Positions 26,832-34,610 of a DNA stretch of 64,000 bases are shown piece by piece; position 1 is the stretch's first letter; the number at the start of each line of letters is the position of its first letter. The stretch comes from Spirosoma agri (GTDB lineage Bacteria; Bacteroidota; Bacteroidia; Cytophagales; Spirosomataceae). The translations under genes were made by a program, and so were the position numbers. The DNA lies in contig NZ_JAAGNZ010000001.1 in the NCBI RefSeq assembly GCF_010747415.1, positions 1,488,001 through 1,552,000 of the forward strand. The letters run 5' to 3'. Below the pieces are notes generated by a model. It had not been told where the DNA came from. It ran no database searches and saw only the letters and a program-made list of their open reading frames with translations.

Positions 26832-28409
26832 TTATTTCGCAGCACCAGACAGGGGCACAAACTGGGCTGATAAGTCCGGGGTTTTCATGTTGGCGTCAAA
26901 AGGGAACATAGGCCGTTTGATCCGCTTGTAAGGTAAGCGGGCTAAATCCTGATTGACTCCACCCGGTGTCAGCGCCATGATCCAGTCGGCTTGCATTGCA
27001 TACAGTTCAGGTTCGAGGTAACCAATTTTCACCACGACAATATCGGACTTTCTGGGATTGAGGCCCAGTCTGGTAAAGTCCTTTTCTTTGTGATAGGGTT
27101 TGCGCTTTTGGGTAACGATGACATGAACGCTGCCTACTTTCACAACGACTTCAACCTTGGCATCTTTGTCGCCATATTCGATAGACTCGACCATGCCCTT
27201 GAGCCGGATCGGTGGTGAGAAACGAGCATCTACACTCGCCCCGGCATTACCGTCAACCTGGCCGCCAACGCCAGCCGCTATGGCTTTTTTGACCAGTTCC
27301 GGACCGGGGATAGACGCATAAATCAACGAAGGGCCATCTGCCCGCTGAAACTCCGGACGAGCCAATATCTGCGTGAGTGTCCAGGTCACATCACCTGCGC
27401 CACCAGCAGTGGGGTTATCGCCCGTGTCGCTGATGAAAAATGGGTGTTTCTTACTAGCCAGTGCATTGGCCAGACATTTTTCCAATGTGCCGGTAGGTGC
27501 CACGAAGTCAAACTGTTTGCGTACGTTCCAGAAATTGAGAGCCAGTTTCTCCGCTGCCTGAGTCACTTTTTGCTTGTCATCGCCCGTTACCATCACAACC
27601 GCCTGATTGCGTGGCTCGTCGGCCCAGGCATACCCGATCCAGATGGCCGCATCAACGATACCGTCCTGGTGATCGGCAATGGGTTCAACCTGTTGATAAA
27701 GGCTCTTGCCCGGTTCAATGCGCGTACTTGTTTTCTCCCCCGGTAATAGTATGGGTATGGGTATCCAGGCTTTGTAGGCTGGTTTGCCTTTCCCGTTTTT
27801 GATGCGCTCGAGTAAGTTTGTTACTGCTCTTTCTTTTGTTTGCATTGCATCTTCATGGGGTGCCATCCGGTAGCAGGTTATCAGATCAGAATTTTGAGCC
27901 AACCGCCAGGATACGTTGCCATGCAAATCCATTGATGTGGAAACCAGCGTTTTGTAGCCGATCACGTTTCGAATTCGGGTGATGAAATCGCCTTCGGGAT
28001 CATCCAGACCGATGACGCTCATGGCCCCGTGAATATCAAAATATAGACCATCGTAGGGGCCGTACTTCCTGAGTGAGTCCAGCGTTTTATTGACCAGCGA
28101 TTCGTAGGCTTCTCTGGTTACCGCTCCTCCCGGTAGCGATTTACCCACGATAGCAGGGAGCCATACGGCCTGTTTCCGAAGGGGCGATATCGCCATCATG
28201 AATGGGTAAGCGTTGAACACTTCGGGCCCGTAGCGGGCATGGAACGCTTCTTCACGCGTAACGGCGGGAGAGAACGTACTTGATTCGATACCCAGACCTG
28301 CTATACCAATGCGAGGTAATTTTGCTGCTTCGCTATGGCTGTTCGACTGGGCAAAGCTTCCTCCAAGGGCTAAAAAACAGGCGGTGAATCCTAAAATAAT
28401 CTGTTTCAT
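26832..28409 (-). CDS. M81 family metallopeptidase (MlrC-like), exported
   Basis: The 525-residue product has an N-terminal signal peptide (MKQIILGFTACFLALGGSFAQ) and the pattern of the MlrC/DUF1485 family. Visible family blocks include GIAGLGIESSTFSP, GLYFDIHGAMSV, STSMDLHGNVSW (with likely zinc-ligand histidines) and FISDTGDNPTAGGAGD. MlrC is the last enzyme of microcystin breakdown in Sphingomonas, where it cleaves linear peptides, but most members have unknown substrates. The frame is open upstream to 28442, but the signal peptide begins at 28409. It is separated from radC by a 505-base gene-free stretch. Confidence 0.88.
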   Translation of the reverse strand: MKQIILGFTACFLALGGSFAQSNSHSEAAKLPRIGIAGLGIESSTFSPAVTREEAFHARYGPEVFNAYPFMMAISPLRKQAVWLPAIVGKSLPGGAVTREAYESLVNKTLDSLRKYGPYDGLYFDIHGAMSVIGLDDPEGDFITRIRNVIGYKTLVSTSMDLHGNVSWRLAQNSDLITCYRMAPHEDAMQTKERAVTNLLERIKNGKGKPAYKAWIPIPILLPGEKTSTRIEPGKSLYQQVEPIADHQDGIVDAAIWIGYAWADEPRNQAVVMVTGDDKQKVTQAAEKLALNFWNVRKQFDFVAPTGTLEKCLANALASKKHPFFISDTGDNPTAGGAGDVTWTLTQILARPEFQRADGPSLIYASIPGPELVKKAIAAGVGGQVDGNAGASVDARFSPPIRLKGMVESIEYGDKDAKVEVVVKVGSVHVIVTQKRKPYHKEKDFTRLGLNPRKSDIVVVKIGYLEPELYAMQADWIMALTPGGVNQDLARLPYKRIKRPMFPFDANMKTPDLSAQFVPLSGAAK

Positions 28410-28914
28410 GCCCCAATTTAAGGCATTCAGTAGATTGGGCAACTATTCATGAGCATTCTGATTGATAGGGTCGTGTCCGTTTTTTCGCCGATCAGCCAGT
28501 CGAGTCGATAAATCAGTCGAGTTTGCGGGTACAAACGCAAATTCTCGGAAAACAAAAAAGCAGATTAACAAAGTCAATCTGCTTTTCGCTTCTATCCACA
28601 CCATAAGGGAATCGTTAAACTCCCTTTGATGAACGAATGTAATTCATTTCGACGCGTATACAAAGTATAGTGCCATAATTCTATTATAAGAATAGTCCAA
28701 CTGAAAACTTGCCTCTATTTTATCGGTATTCTGTTCCTTTATGTAGTCTTAATTAGCCAGCAGAAGACCTGATTCTGTGTGGACAGTGTAAATGGGCCAT
28801 CAATACTCCTGCCCAATGCTTGCTCAACTGATTGTAAGCTGGTCAAAGACCTATACTAAAAATTATATTTCAGTCTCTGCGCACAGCGCATCAATATGCA
28901 GACATTAGATAGCA
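28410..28914. other. Gene-free stretch between radC and the M81 gene
   Basis: 505 bases, all between minus-strand genes, with no frame that looks coding. A terminator-like hairpin lies at 28556-28586. The remaining part, about 330 bases after radC, is AT-rich and would be the 3' trailer of radC or a separate RNA. The promoter of the M81 gene must be in 28410-28556, but no full TAnnTTTG box is seen. Confidence 0.5.
28556..28586 (-). terminator. Rho-independent terminator 330 bases after radC
   Basis: 11-bp stem (28556-28566 with 28576-28586). On the minus strand the 3' arm ends in TTTTTTGTTTT. Confidence 0.75.
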
Positions 28915-29610
28915 TTATAACAACCCTTCGTCGGCAAAGCTAAAATAGGCTTTGTCCGTAAAAATCAGATGATCGAGCACCGGAATTTCCAACAACCGTC
29001 CGGCTTCTTTAAGTTTTCGGGTCATGTCCTTGTCGGCTTGCGAAGGCGTAAGATTACCGGACGGATGGTTATGGATCAGAATGATCGATGATGCCAGGTG
29101 CTCGATAGCCTGCTTGAAAATAAGTTTGGTGTCGGCTACCGTGCCCGATACGCCCCCTGAACTGATCTGCACGGGCCGAAGAACTTCGTTGGCCCGGTTC
29201 AGCAGTAAAATCCAGAATTCTTCGTGGGGTTTATCGAGCAGGTGCGGCAACAGTTCGTTATAGGCATCGCGCGAGCAGGTAATCCGTGCCCGCTGCGGTC
29301 GGTCCTGCTCTTTCCGACGGCGACCCAATTCGAGAGCGGCTACAATAGTAATGGCTTTTGCTTCACCGATACCGCGAAATTTAGAGAGGTCTTTGATGCT
29401 CAGCTTCGCCAGTTCGTTTAAGTTATTACCAATACTTTTGAGAATAATCTTCGCTACATCGACGGCTGTCATGTCAACGGTACCCGAGTTGATCAGGATG
29501 GCAATCAATTCGGCCTCGGAAAGGGCGGCCTTGCCTTTCAGCATCAATTTTTCGCGTGGGCGGTCTTCTTCAGCCCAGCTTTGGATAGTACCGGAGGTTT
29601 CGTAAGTCAT
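28915..29610 (-). CDS. radC: DNA repair protein RadC (JAB/MPN domain)
   Basis: The 231-residue protein has an N-terminal UPF0758 helix-hairpin-helix part (FRGIGEAKAITIVAALELG). A JAMM metalloprotease-like domain follows, with HNHPSGNLTPSQAD (two histidines and the aspartate of the zinc site) and an upstream glutamate. In spite of the name, evidence for a repair role in Escherichia coli was withdrawn; the activity of RadC proteins is not settled. The length and motifs are normal. It stands alone between rpsT and the M81 peptidase. Confidence 0.94.
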   Translation of the reverse strand: MTYETSGTIQSWAEEDRPREKLMLKGKAALSEAELIAILINSGTVDMTAVDVAKIILKSIGNNLNELAKLSIKDLSKFRGIGEAKAITIVAALELGRRRKEQDRPQRARITCSRDAYNELLPHLLDKPHEEFWILLLNRANEVLRPVQISSGGVSGTVADTKLIFKQAIEHLASSIILIHNHPSGNLTPSQADKDMTRKLKEAGRLLEIPVLDHLIFTDKAYFSFADEGLL

Positions 29611-29658
29611 GGAAATGGGTGCGTTACGGAAGCATTTTCATTTCCAAGGTGCATAAAA

Positions 29659-29686
29659 AAACCTTATCCGCAAAAAGATAAGGTTT
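29659..29686 (-). terminator. Terminator of rpsT
   Basis: 10-bp stem (29659-29668 with 29677-29686), 46 bases after the rpsT stop. On the minus strand it runs into TTTTTTT. Confidence 0.8.
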
Positions 29687-29732
29687 CATAAACAGTAAAT
29701 TCGTTACTACATAATGAGTAACCTACCGCGCA

Positions 29733-29999
29733 CTAAGCCGAAGCGACTTTCAATCCGTTTACCAGACGAGCCAGTTTCGATTTGTTGTTAGCAGCCTTGT
29801 TTTTGTGGATGATGTTGCGTTTCGCAAGTTTATCCAGTGCCGAAGCTACTGTTTTGAACAACTCAACGGCCATTGCGTGGTCGGTAGTGGTACGTAGTTT
29901 TTTTACCATGTTCCGTGTTGTTACGTTCTGATAACGGTTCATTAACCGCTTCTTTGCGCTAGACCGGATTGCTTTTTTTGCTGACTTATGGTTTGCCAT
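29733..29999 (-). CDS. rpsT: 30S ribosomal protein S20
   Basis: S20 binds 16S rRNA early in 30S assembly. The 88-residue basic protein starts MANHKSAKKAIRSSAKKRLMN and ends in the usual NKSKLARLVNGL. The frame continues upstream to 30080, but homologues start at 29999, and a promoter at 30040-30070 lies inside that extension. It is a single gene with its own promoter and terminator. Confidence 0.97.
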   Translation of the reverse strand: MANHKSAKKAIRSSAKKRLMNRYQNVTTRNMVKKLRTTTDHAMAVELFKTVASALDKLAKRNIIHKNKAANNKSKLARLVNGLKVASA

Positions 30000-30039
30000 T
30001 TGTATGTGATATAAAAATCGTTGTCGCGATAAGAGGGCG

Positions 30040-30070
30040 CAAAAATAAGAAATTCGGTTGGGAAAACCAA
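30040..30070 (-). promoter_or_regulatory. Promoter of rpsT
   Basis: Minus strand: -7 TATTTTTG (30047-30040), full match, and TTGG (30070-30067) as a -33 box with one mismatch, 19 bases apart. Start near 30034, leader about 35 nt. It overlaps the terminator of the gene upstream. Confidence 0.7.
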
Positions 30071-30089
30071 TAGCTCCCACCGAATTTCT
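30048..30089 (-). terminator. Terminator of the Dabb-domain gene
   Basis: Stem of about 15 bp with one bulged T (30048-30063 with 30075-30089), 16 bases after the stop at 30105. On the minus strand it is followed by TTATTTTTG. Confidence 0.75.
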
Positions 30090-30104
30090 CTAAGTTTATG
30101 CCAA

Positions 30105-30503
30105 TTATGGACGAATGTCAGCGTTGACGATCAAGGTTTTATCCCAAACGCCCTTGTTCTGGTTGATGAACTGTTTGTAGGCTGCGCTCTGCTCAAAGGT
30201 GTGGATATCCGATTCGCTCTGAAACGTCAGATAATGGACAACATCGTAGTCTGCAATGGCTTGATTCGGCAAAATTGTCTTTCCCGACGTGTAACCTACG
30301 ATCTGTGGAATTTCGTGCTTTAGGGCTGCGAAACCGTTCATATGCTGTTCAACAGCTCCCATTTCCACCCCTTTTTTGAATTTTACGCATACAATTTGCT
30401 GTTTTTGGGCTTTTCTTGCAGGTGAATACGCACCGTAGATTGTCAAAGCAAAAGCGCACATTAGCACAACGATGAGAGCATAGCCCCGTGATTTAGCATT
30501 CAT
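30105..30503 (-). CDS. Dabb (stress-responsive A/B barrel) domain protein, membrane-anchored or exported
   Basis: The 132-residue product has an N-terminal hydrophobic segment (YALIVVLMCAFALTIYGAY) that may be an anchor or uncleaved signal. A Dabb domain follows: QIVCVKFKKGVEMGAVEQHMNGFAAL, then IVGYTSGKTI and a C-terminal HTFEQSAAYKQFINQNKGVW. The fold is a dimeric alpha-beta barrel seen in stress proteins and polyketide cyclases; catalytic residues are not conserved enough to assign a reaction. It ends 45 bases before the rpsT promoter region. Confidence 0.85.
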   Translation of the reverse strand: MNAKSRGYALIVVLMCAFALTIYGAYSPARKAQKQQIVCVKFKKGVEMGAVEQHMNGFAALKHEIPQIVGYTSGKTILPNQAIADYDVVHYLTFQSESDIHTFEQSAAYKQFINQNKGVWDKTLIVNADIRP

Positions 30504-30594
30504 GATTATTTGTGTTTTACTCGTTATTTAAAATTATGTTTTGTTTGACATGGCGATTTATGTAAATAGTTAAAAACATTAACTGTAAAGTACC

Positions 30595-31683
30595 ATGATT
30601 AATCAAAGCTACCATCGTTTTATTTGGTTAAGCCTTATCGTATCTATTTTTATTGGAAGTTTATTAAACGGTAGGTACAGTCGTGCAGAAAAAGGCCCTG
30701 GTTGTGCTATTGATAATCAGAAAGCATCCCGGAAAAATCATATTTGTGGAAGAAATGCGGTGAGGCTACGACCAGTGTGGGGTTTTTTCGCGCATCAGCA
30801 GATTAACCGGCTGGCCGTATTTACACTCCCGGTCGAGATGATGCCTTTCTTTAAAAAACACATCAGTTTTCTGACCGATAACGCCGTAAATCCAGACAAA
30901 CGACGGTATGCAGTAGTAGGGGAGGCTCCACGGCATTTTATCGATCTTGATGCGTACCCGGATACGTCAGCTGCCACGCTTCCCCGGTATTATAAGGATG
31001 CTACCAGTCGCTATGGTGCGGATTCGTTGGCCCTACATGGACTGGTACCCTGGCAAATTCAGCTGACGAAGTACCAGTTGACGGAAGCGTTCAAACAGCG
31101 AAATGTTCGACAGATTCTCCGCGTTGCTGCTGATTTGGGGCACTACATTGCCGATGCGAACGTACCGCTGCATACAACACGTAATTATAACGGCCAGTTA
31201 ACGAATCAACAGGGAATTCACGGATTTTGGGAGTCGCGCCTGCCCGAACTGTTTAGTACCGACTACGATTTTCTGACGGGACAGGCTGAATACATCTATT
31301 CTCCTCAGAAAGCCGCCTGGCGGGCCGTATTTACTGCCAATGCTGCTCTCGATTCGGTTATACGCTTTGAAGAGAAACTTACGGAGGAAGTAGGAGAAAC
31401 GCGTAAATTCGGTTTTGAAGAACGCAATGGGCTGACTACGAAAGTTTATTCGGTCAGTTTTTCGCAGCAGTATCACGAGCGACTGCACGGGCAGGTTGAA
31501 CGGCAAATGCGGGCGTCGATTAAAATGGTTGGTGATTTCTGGTACACCTGCTGGGTAGACGCCGGACAACCCGATCTGCGCGCGCTGGCCGATTATGAAT
31601 TTACCGAACAGGAAAAGAAAGAAGAAGTGACTGAACAGACAAGCTGGCTAAAACGTCTCTTCTCCGTTCGATCCGAAAATTGA
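30595..31683 (+). CDS. Zinc-dependent phospholipase C/S1-P1 nuclease-like protein
   Basis: A 362-residue protein with an N-terminal hydrophobic segment (FIWLSLIVSIFIGSLL). The helical zinc-site pattern of this superfamily is present: VWGFFAHQQINRLAV early, then DLGHYIADANVPLHTTRNYNG and GIHGFWESRLPELF. Trinuclear-zinc phospholipases C and S1/P1 nucleases share this fold; the Trp that starts the mature enzyme appears as W62 of PVWGFFAH. Bacteroidota homologues are usually called zinc dependent phospholipase C family protein. The C-terminal charged tail (EQEKKEEVTEQTSW) is not part of the fold. Divergent from the Dabb gene. Confidence 0.85.
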   Translation: MINQSYHRFIWLSLIVSIFIGSLLNGRYSRAEKGPGCAIDNQKASRKNHICGRNAVRLRPVWGFFAHQQINRLAVFTLPVEMMPFFKKHISFLTDNAVNPDKRRYAVVGEAPRHFIDLDAYPDTSAATLPRYYKDATSRYGADSLALHGLVPWQIQLTKYQLTEAFKQRNVRQILRVAADLGHYIADANVPLHTTRNYNGQLTNQQGIHGFWESRLPELFSTDYDFLTGQAEYIYSPQKAAWRAVFTANAALDSVIRFEEKLTEEVGETRKFGFEERNGLTTKVYSVSFSQQYHERLHGQVERQMRASIKMVGDFWYTCWVDAGQPDLRALADYEFTEQEKKEEVTEQTSWLKRLFSVRSEN

Positions 31684-31721
31684 CGCGTCCTTCATCGACC
31701 CGTCGGTGAGGGAAATAACAC

Positions 31722-31757
31722 ACAAGAAAAGCCACCTGAGAGGGTGGCTTTTCTTGT
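31722..31757. terminator. Bidirectional terminator between the phospholipase and helicase genes
   Basis: Perfect 15-bp stem (31722-31736 with 31743-31757, loop of 6) between convergent genes. Confidence 0.85.
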
Positions 31758-31777
31758 ATATCGATGATAATCGAGTC

Positions 31778-33826
31778 TTACCGTGCGACTTCAATATTTA
31801 CCCGGCGTCCTTTGATCGTGTTGCCTTCCATAACGTCGAGGACGCGGTTAGCTACCTCTTTCGGTACGTCAACGTAGGTGAACTTATCGAAGATATCAAT
31901 GCTGCCAATGGTATTGCCTGGAATGTTGGCTTCGCCGGCAATGGCACCAACAATATCACCCGGACGAACATAGTCTTTGCGGCCAATGCTCACCATCAGG
32001 CGAGTCATGTTCGCGTCACGTTCCCGTGGGGTACGTTGTTCATCCCGATCAAAGTATGGCTTACGCTCGCGGTCTGGTCCGTCAGAACGTCTGGCCCGAT
32101 CACCGAACGCTGGCCGGTCGCGGTTGCCACCGCGATCACCAAAGGCTGGCCGATCTCGGTCACCAAAACGGCTACCACCCCGATCACCGCCCCGACGGTC
32201 TTCGAAACGACCCGATGAATCACCACGACCATTCCGATCGGCATAGCGATCTTTTCCTTCGCTACGTTCACGACGGCGATCGTCTTCAAGACCAAGGTTC
32301 TGATCGGCAAATTCGTTTTTCTCAAGACCCATGCTACGTTTTACCAGTGCAGCCACGATCTGTTCGGTCGACAGACCAGCGTGTTGCAACTGAGTAAGCA
32401 TATCGGCATACAGGTTAAGGTCCTGGCTATCCTGGATTGTTTGTTGGATCTGTTCGATAAAGCGAGCTTTCCGAACACCAACGATATCTTCAAACGATGG
32501 GATTACGCCTTTTTCAACCTTCACTTTCGTGTACGACTGAATTTCGCGGAACCGGTATTTTTCATCACGACCGACCATTGAGAACGCCCGGCCTGATTTG
32601 CCAGCGCGGCCCGTCCGGCCAATACGGTGTACATAATATTCTTCGTCGAGCGGAATGTCGAAGTTGATAACGGCGTCAACATCGTCAACGTCGATACCAC
32701 GAGCGGCTACGTCCGTGGCGACCAGAATGCTGGTCGTACCGGCGCGGAACTTGCTCATGACGTTGTTCCGTTGTGCCTGCCGCAAATCACCATGTAACCC
32801 TTCGGCCTGATAGCCCCGGATTTGCAGGTCTTCAACGATTTCGTCAACCTTGCGTTTCGTGTTACAGAAAACCAGCAGCAGTTTCAGGTCATACATGTCG
32901 ATCAGACGGCACATTACCTCAACTTTTGCTTTTGGCTTCACTTCGAAATAAACCTGTTCGATGTTCGTGTTTGTCAACTCACGTTTGACAACTTTCACCA
33001 ATACAGGATCTTTCTGGAATTTCTGGGTGATCTGCATGATCGGCTTTGACATCGTAGCCGAGAACAGAATCGTCTGCCGCTCTTCGGGCATTTCGGCCAG
33101 AATGCTCTCAATGTCTTCACGGAAGCCCATATCCAGCATTTCATCAGCTTCGTCAAGAATCATCATCTTAACACGCTCGAGTTTCAGCGTGTTACGCTCC
33201 ATGTGGTCCATTACGCGACCGGGCGTACCGATTACGATATGCACACCACTTTTAAGCGAACGGATCTGCCGCTCAATCGAGTCACCACCGTAAATAGCTT
33301 CGATGCGAACACCACGCTTGTATTTAGCCAGTTTCTTGATCTCTTCGGCTACCTGTAAGGCCAGTTCGCGGGTTGGACACAGAATAAGCGCCTGCACCGA
33401 ACGGTCCTGCACATCAATCAGATCAAGGGCAGGAATACCAAAAGCGGCTGTTTTACCAGTACCGGTTTGGGCCTGACCAATCACATCGCGACCGGCAAGG
33501 ATTGGTGGAATAGCTTCGGCCTGAATTGGGGATGGACTAACAAAGCCCATATCCGTAACAGCCCGGAGTACATCTTCCGAAATATCGAGACTGGAGAATA
33601 AGATTTGATTAGGATCAACTTTAGGAGCACTGGGTGCTTCTGGGGTGCTGTCTGCTACAGGCGTAGGCTCGACAACCGTTACTACTTCGGCTACTAGTTC
33701 TTCAACTTCGGTGTTGGATACAGGAGTTTCCAGATCGTCGGCGTCGCTTTCGGCACGTTCCACTACAGGTTGATCCATTGTCAGGGTTTCATCCTGAATG
33801 TCGGTGTTTGTTTGTTTCGTTTTCAT
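31778..33826 (-). CDS. deaD: DEAD-box RNA helicase with DbpA-type RNA-binding domain
   Basis: A 682-residue cold-shock-type helicase. After an acidic N-terminal extension come the Q motif (SPSPIQAEAIPPIL), Walker A AQTGTGKT, PTRELA, the DEAD box ILDEADEML, SAT (LFSATMSK), the ARGID motif and HRIGRTGRAG. A charged linker rich in DRRG, SRFGDRDRP and GDRGG repeats and a DbpA-like RNA-recognition domain (MTRLMVSIGRKDYVRPGDIVG) end the protein. It unwinds RNA in ribosome assembly and mRNA decay. The start is the ATG at 33826; the frame is open upstream to 33859. Its leader is long (see 33827-34182). Confidence 0.95.
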   Translation of the reverse strand: MKTKQTNTDIQDETLTMDQPVVERAESDADDLETPVSNTEVEELVAEVVTVVEPTPVADSTPEAPSAPKVDPNQILFSSLDISEDVLRAVTDMGFVSPSPIQAEAIPPILAGRDVIGQAQTGTGKTAAFGIPALDLIDVQDRSVQALILCPTRELALQVAEEIKKLAKYKRGVRIEAIYGGDSIERQIRSLKSGVHIVIGTPGRVMDHMERNTLKLERVKMMILDEADEMLDMGFREDIESILAEMPEERQTILFSATMSKPIMQITQKFQKDPVLVKVVKRELTNTNIEQVYFEVKPKAKVEVMCRLIDMYDLKLLLVFCNTKRKVDEIVEDLQIRGYQAEGLHGDLRQAQRNNVMSKFRAGTTSILVATDVAARGIDVDDVDAVINFDIPLDEEYYVHRIGRTGRAGKSGRAFSMVGRDEKYRFREIQSYTKVKVEKGVIPSFEDIVGVRKARFIEQIQQTIQDSQDLNLYADMLTQLQHAGLSTEQIVAALVKRSMGLEKNEFADQNLGLEDDRRRERSEGKDRYADRNGRGDSSGRFEDRRGGDRGGSRFGDRDRPAFGDRGGNRDRPAFGDRARRSDGPDRERKPYFDRDEQRTPRERDANMTRLMVSIGRKDYVRPGDIVGAIAGEANIPGNTIGSIDIFDKFTYVDVPKEVANRVLDVMEGNTIKGRRVNIEVAR

Positions 33827-34150
33827 TAACTTGGGAAAAAGATTGTAAAAATCATCCAAGCGAAGACGAGTCAGTGCCAGTGAACGGCGCGATAATGCGA
33901 GAATTGCCCAACGAACGATTGCCCCAACGACCCAACAAGGACCACACTCCCGACCTATCTATAGGGAGAAGACAACAGACCAACAACTGGCCCGAACAAT
34001 TAGACGATTAGCCCACGCGCAAGTGCCCCACCCGGGAGCGTCCACACAGAAACCCATCCTGTACATCCATACTGGACTCTGTCAGACCTAACTCAGCGTG
34101 TAAAAGGAGAGAAACAGAGATACGACGGATGTCGCTTGTAAATTCTAGTG
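33827..34150 (-). other. Long untranslated leader of the DEAD-box helicase gene
   Basis: About 320 bases between the inferred start of transcription (near 34145) and the ATG at 33826. No credible gene lies here on either strand. The transcribed strand is rich in G and T (for example GGTCCTTGTTGGGTCG) and could fold. Long leaders control cold-inducible helicases in other bacteria. Confidence 0.5.
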
Positions 34151-34182
34151 CAAAAGTAAGGAATGATTACGTAAAAAGCAAG
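34151..34182 (-). promoter_or_regulatory. Candidate promoter of the DEAD-box helicase gene
   Basis: Minus strand: -7 TACTTTTG (34158-34151), a full match; -33 CTTG (34182-34179), one mismatch, spacer 20. Confidence 0.6.
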
Positions 34183-34379
34183 CCAGCCCGTAAAGTAATT
34201 GTATTTAAGTCAGAAATACGCCACACCAGCTTCTACTTCACCAAGCTAGTTCACGCCTATCTGCACGATAGACAGGCTGGAGTTGATGCCCCCTTTTTAT
34301 GTACTGTTGGTCAAAGGCAACAGGCGGCCTAACTTTGTTCTGGCTCTATACTATAGCGAACAACCCCAAATAGCACCCG

Positions 34380-34610
34380 ATGAACTCAACGATTGGTAAA
34401 TACATCATAGTAACCGGACTGGCGCTGGTTGTGATTGGCGCTGCTGTCTACTTTCTGGGTGATCGGCTGAACTGGCTTGGCCGCCTGCCCGGTGACATTC
34501 GGATCGAGAACAAGGCCGGTGGAGGCTTCTATTTCCCCATCGTTACCTGTATTGTCGTCAGTATTGTACTGAACCTGATCATCGTTTTGATCCGTCGTTT
34601 TTTCGGGTAG
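34380..34610 (+). CDS. DUF2905 family small membrane protein
   Basis: A 76-residue protein with two membrane helices (YIIVTGLALVVIGAAVYF and the C-terminal FPIVTCIVVSIVLNLIIVLI) and the conserved link GRLPGDIRIENKAGGGFYFPI of DUF2905. Function unknown; widespread in bacteria. The last 32 bases overlap the 3' end of the convergent secreted-protein gene, so neither transcript has a terminator between them. Confidence 0.9.
   Translation: MNSTIGKYIIVTGLALVVIGAAVYFLGDRLNWLGRLPGDIRIENKAGGGFYFPIVTCIVVSIVLNLIIVLIRRFFG

Noticed and set aside
33778..34011. Plus-strand frame of 77 codons over the helicase start
   Set aside because: It lies opposite the helicase gene start and leader and has no family pattern.
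34129..34332. Plus-strand frame of 67 codons before DUF2905
   Set aside because: Overlaps the helicase promoter on the other strand; residues look random.
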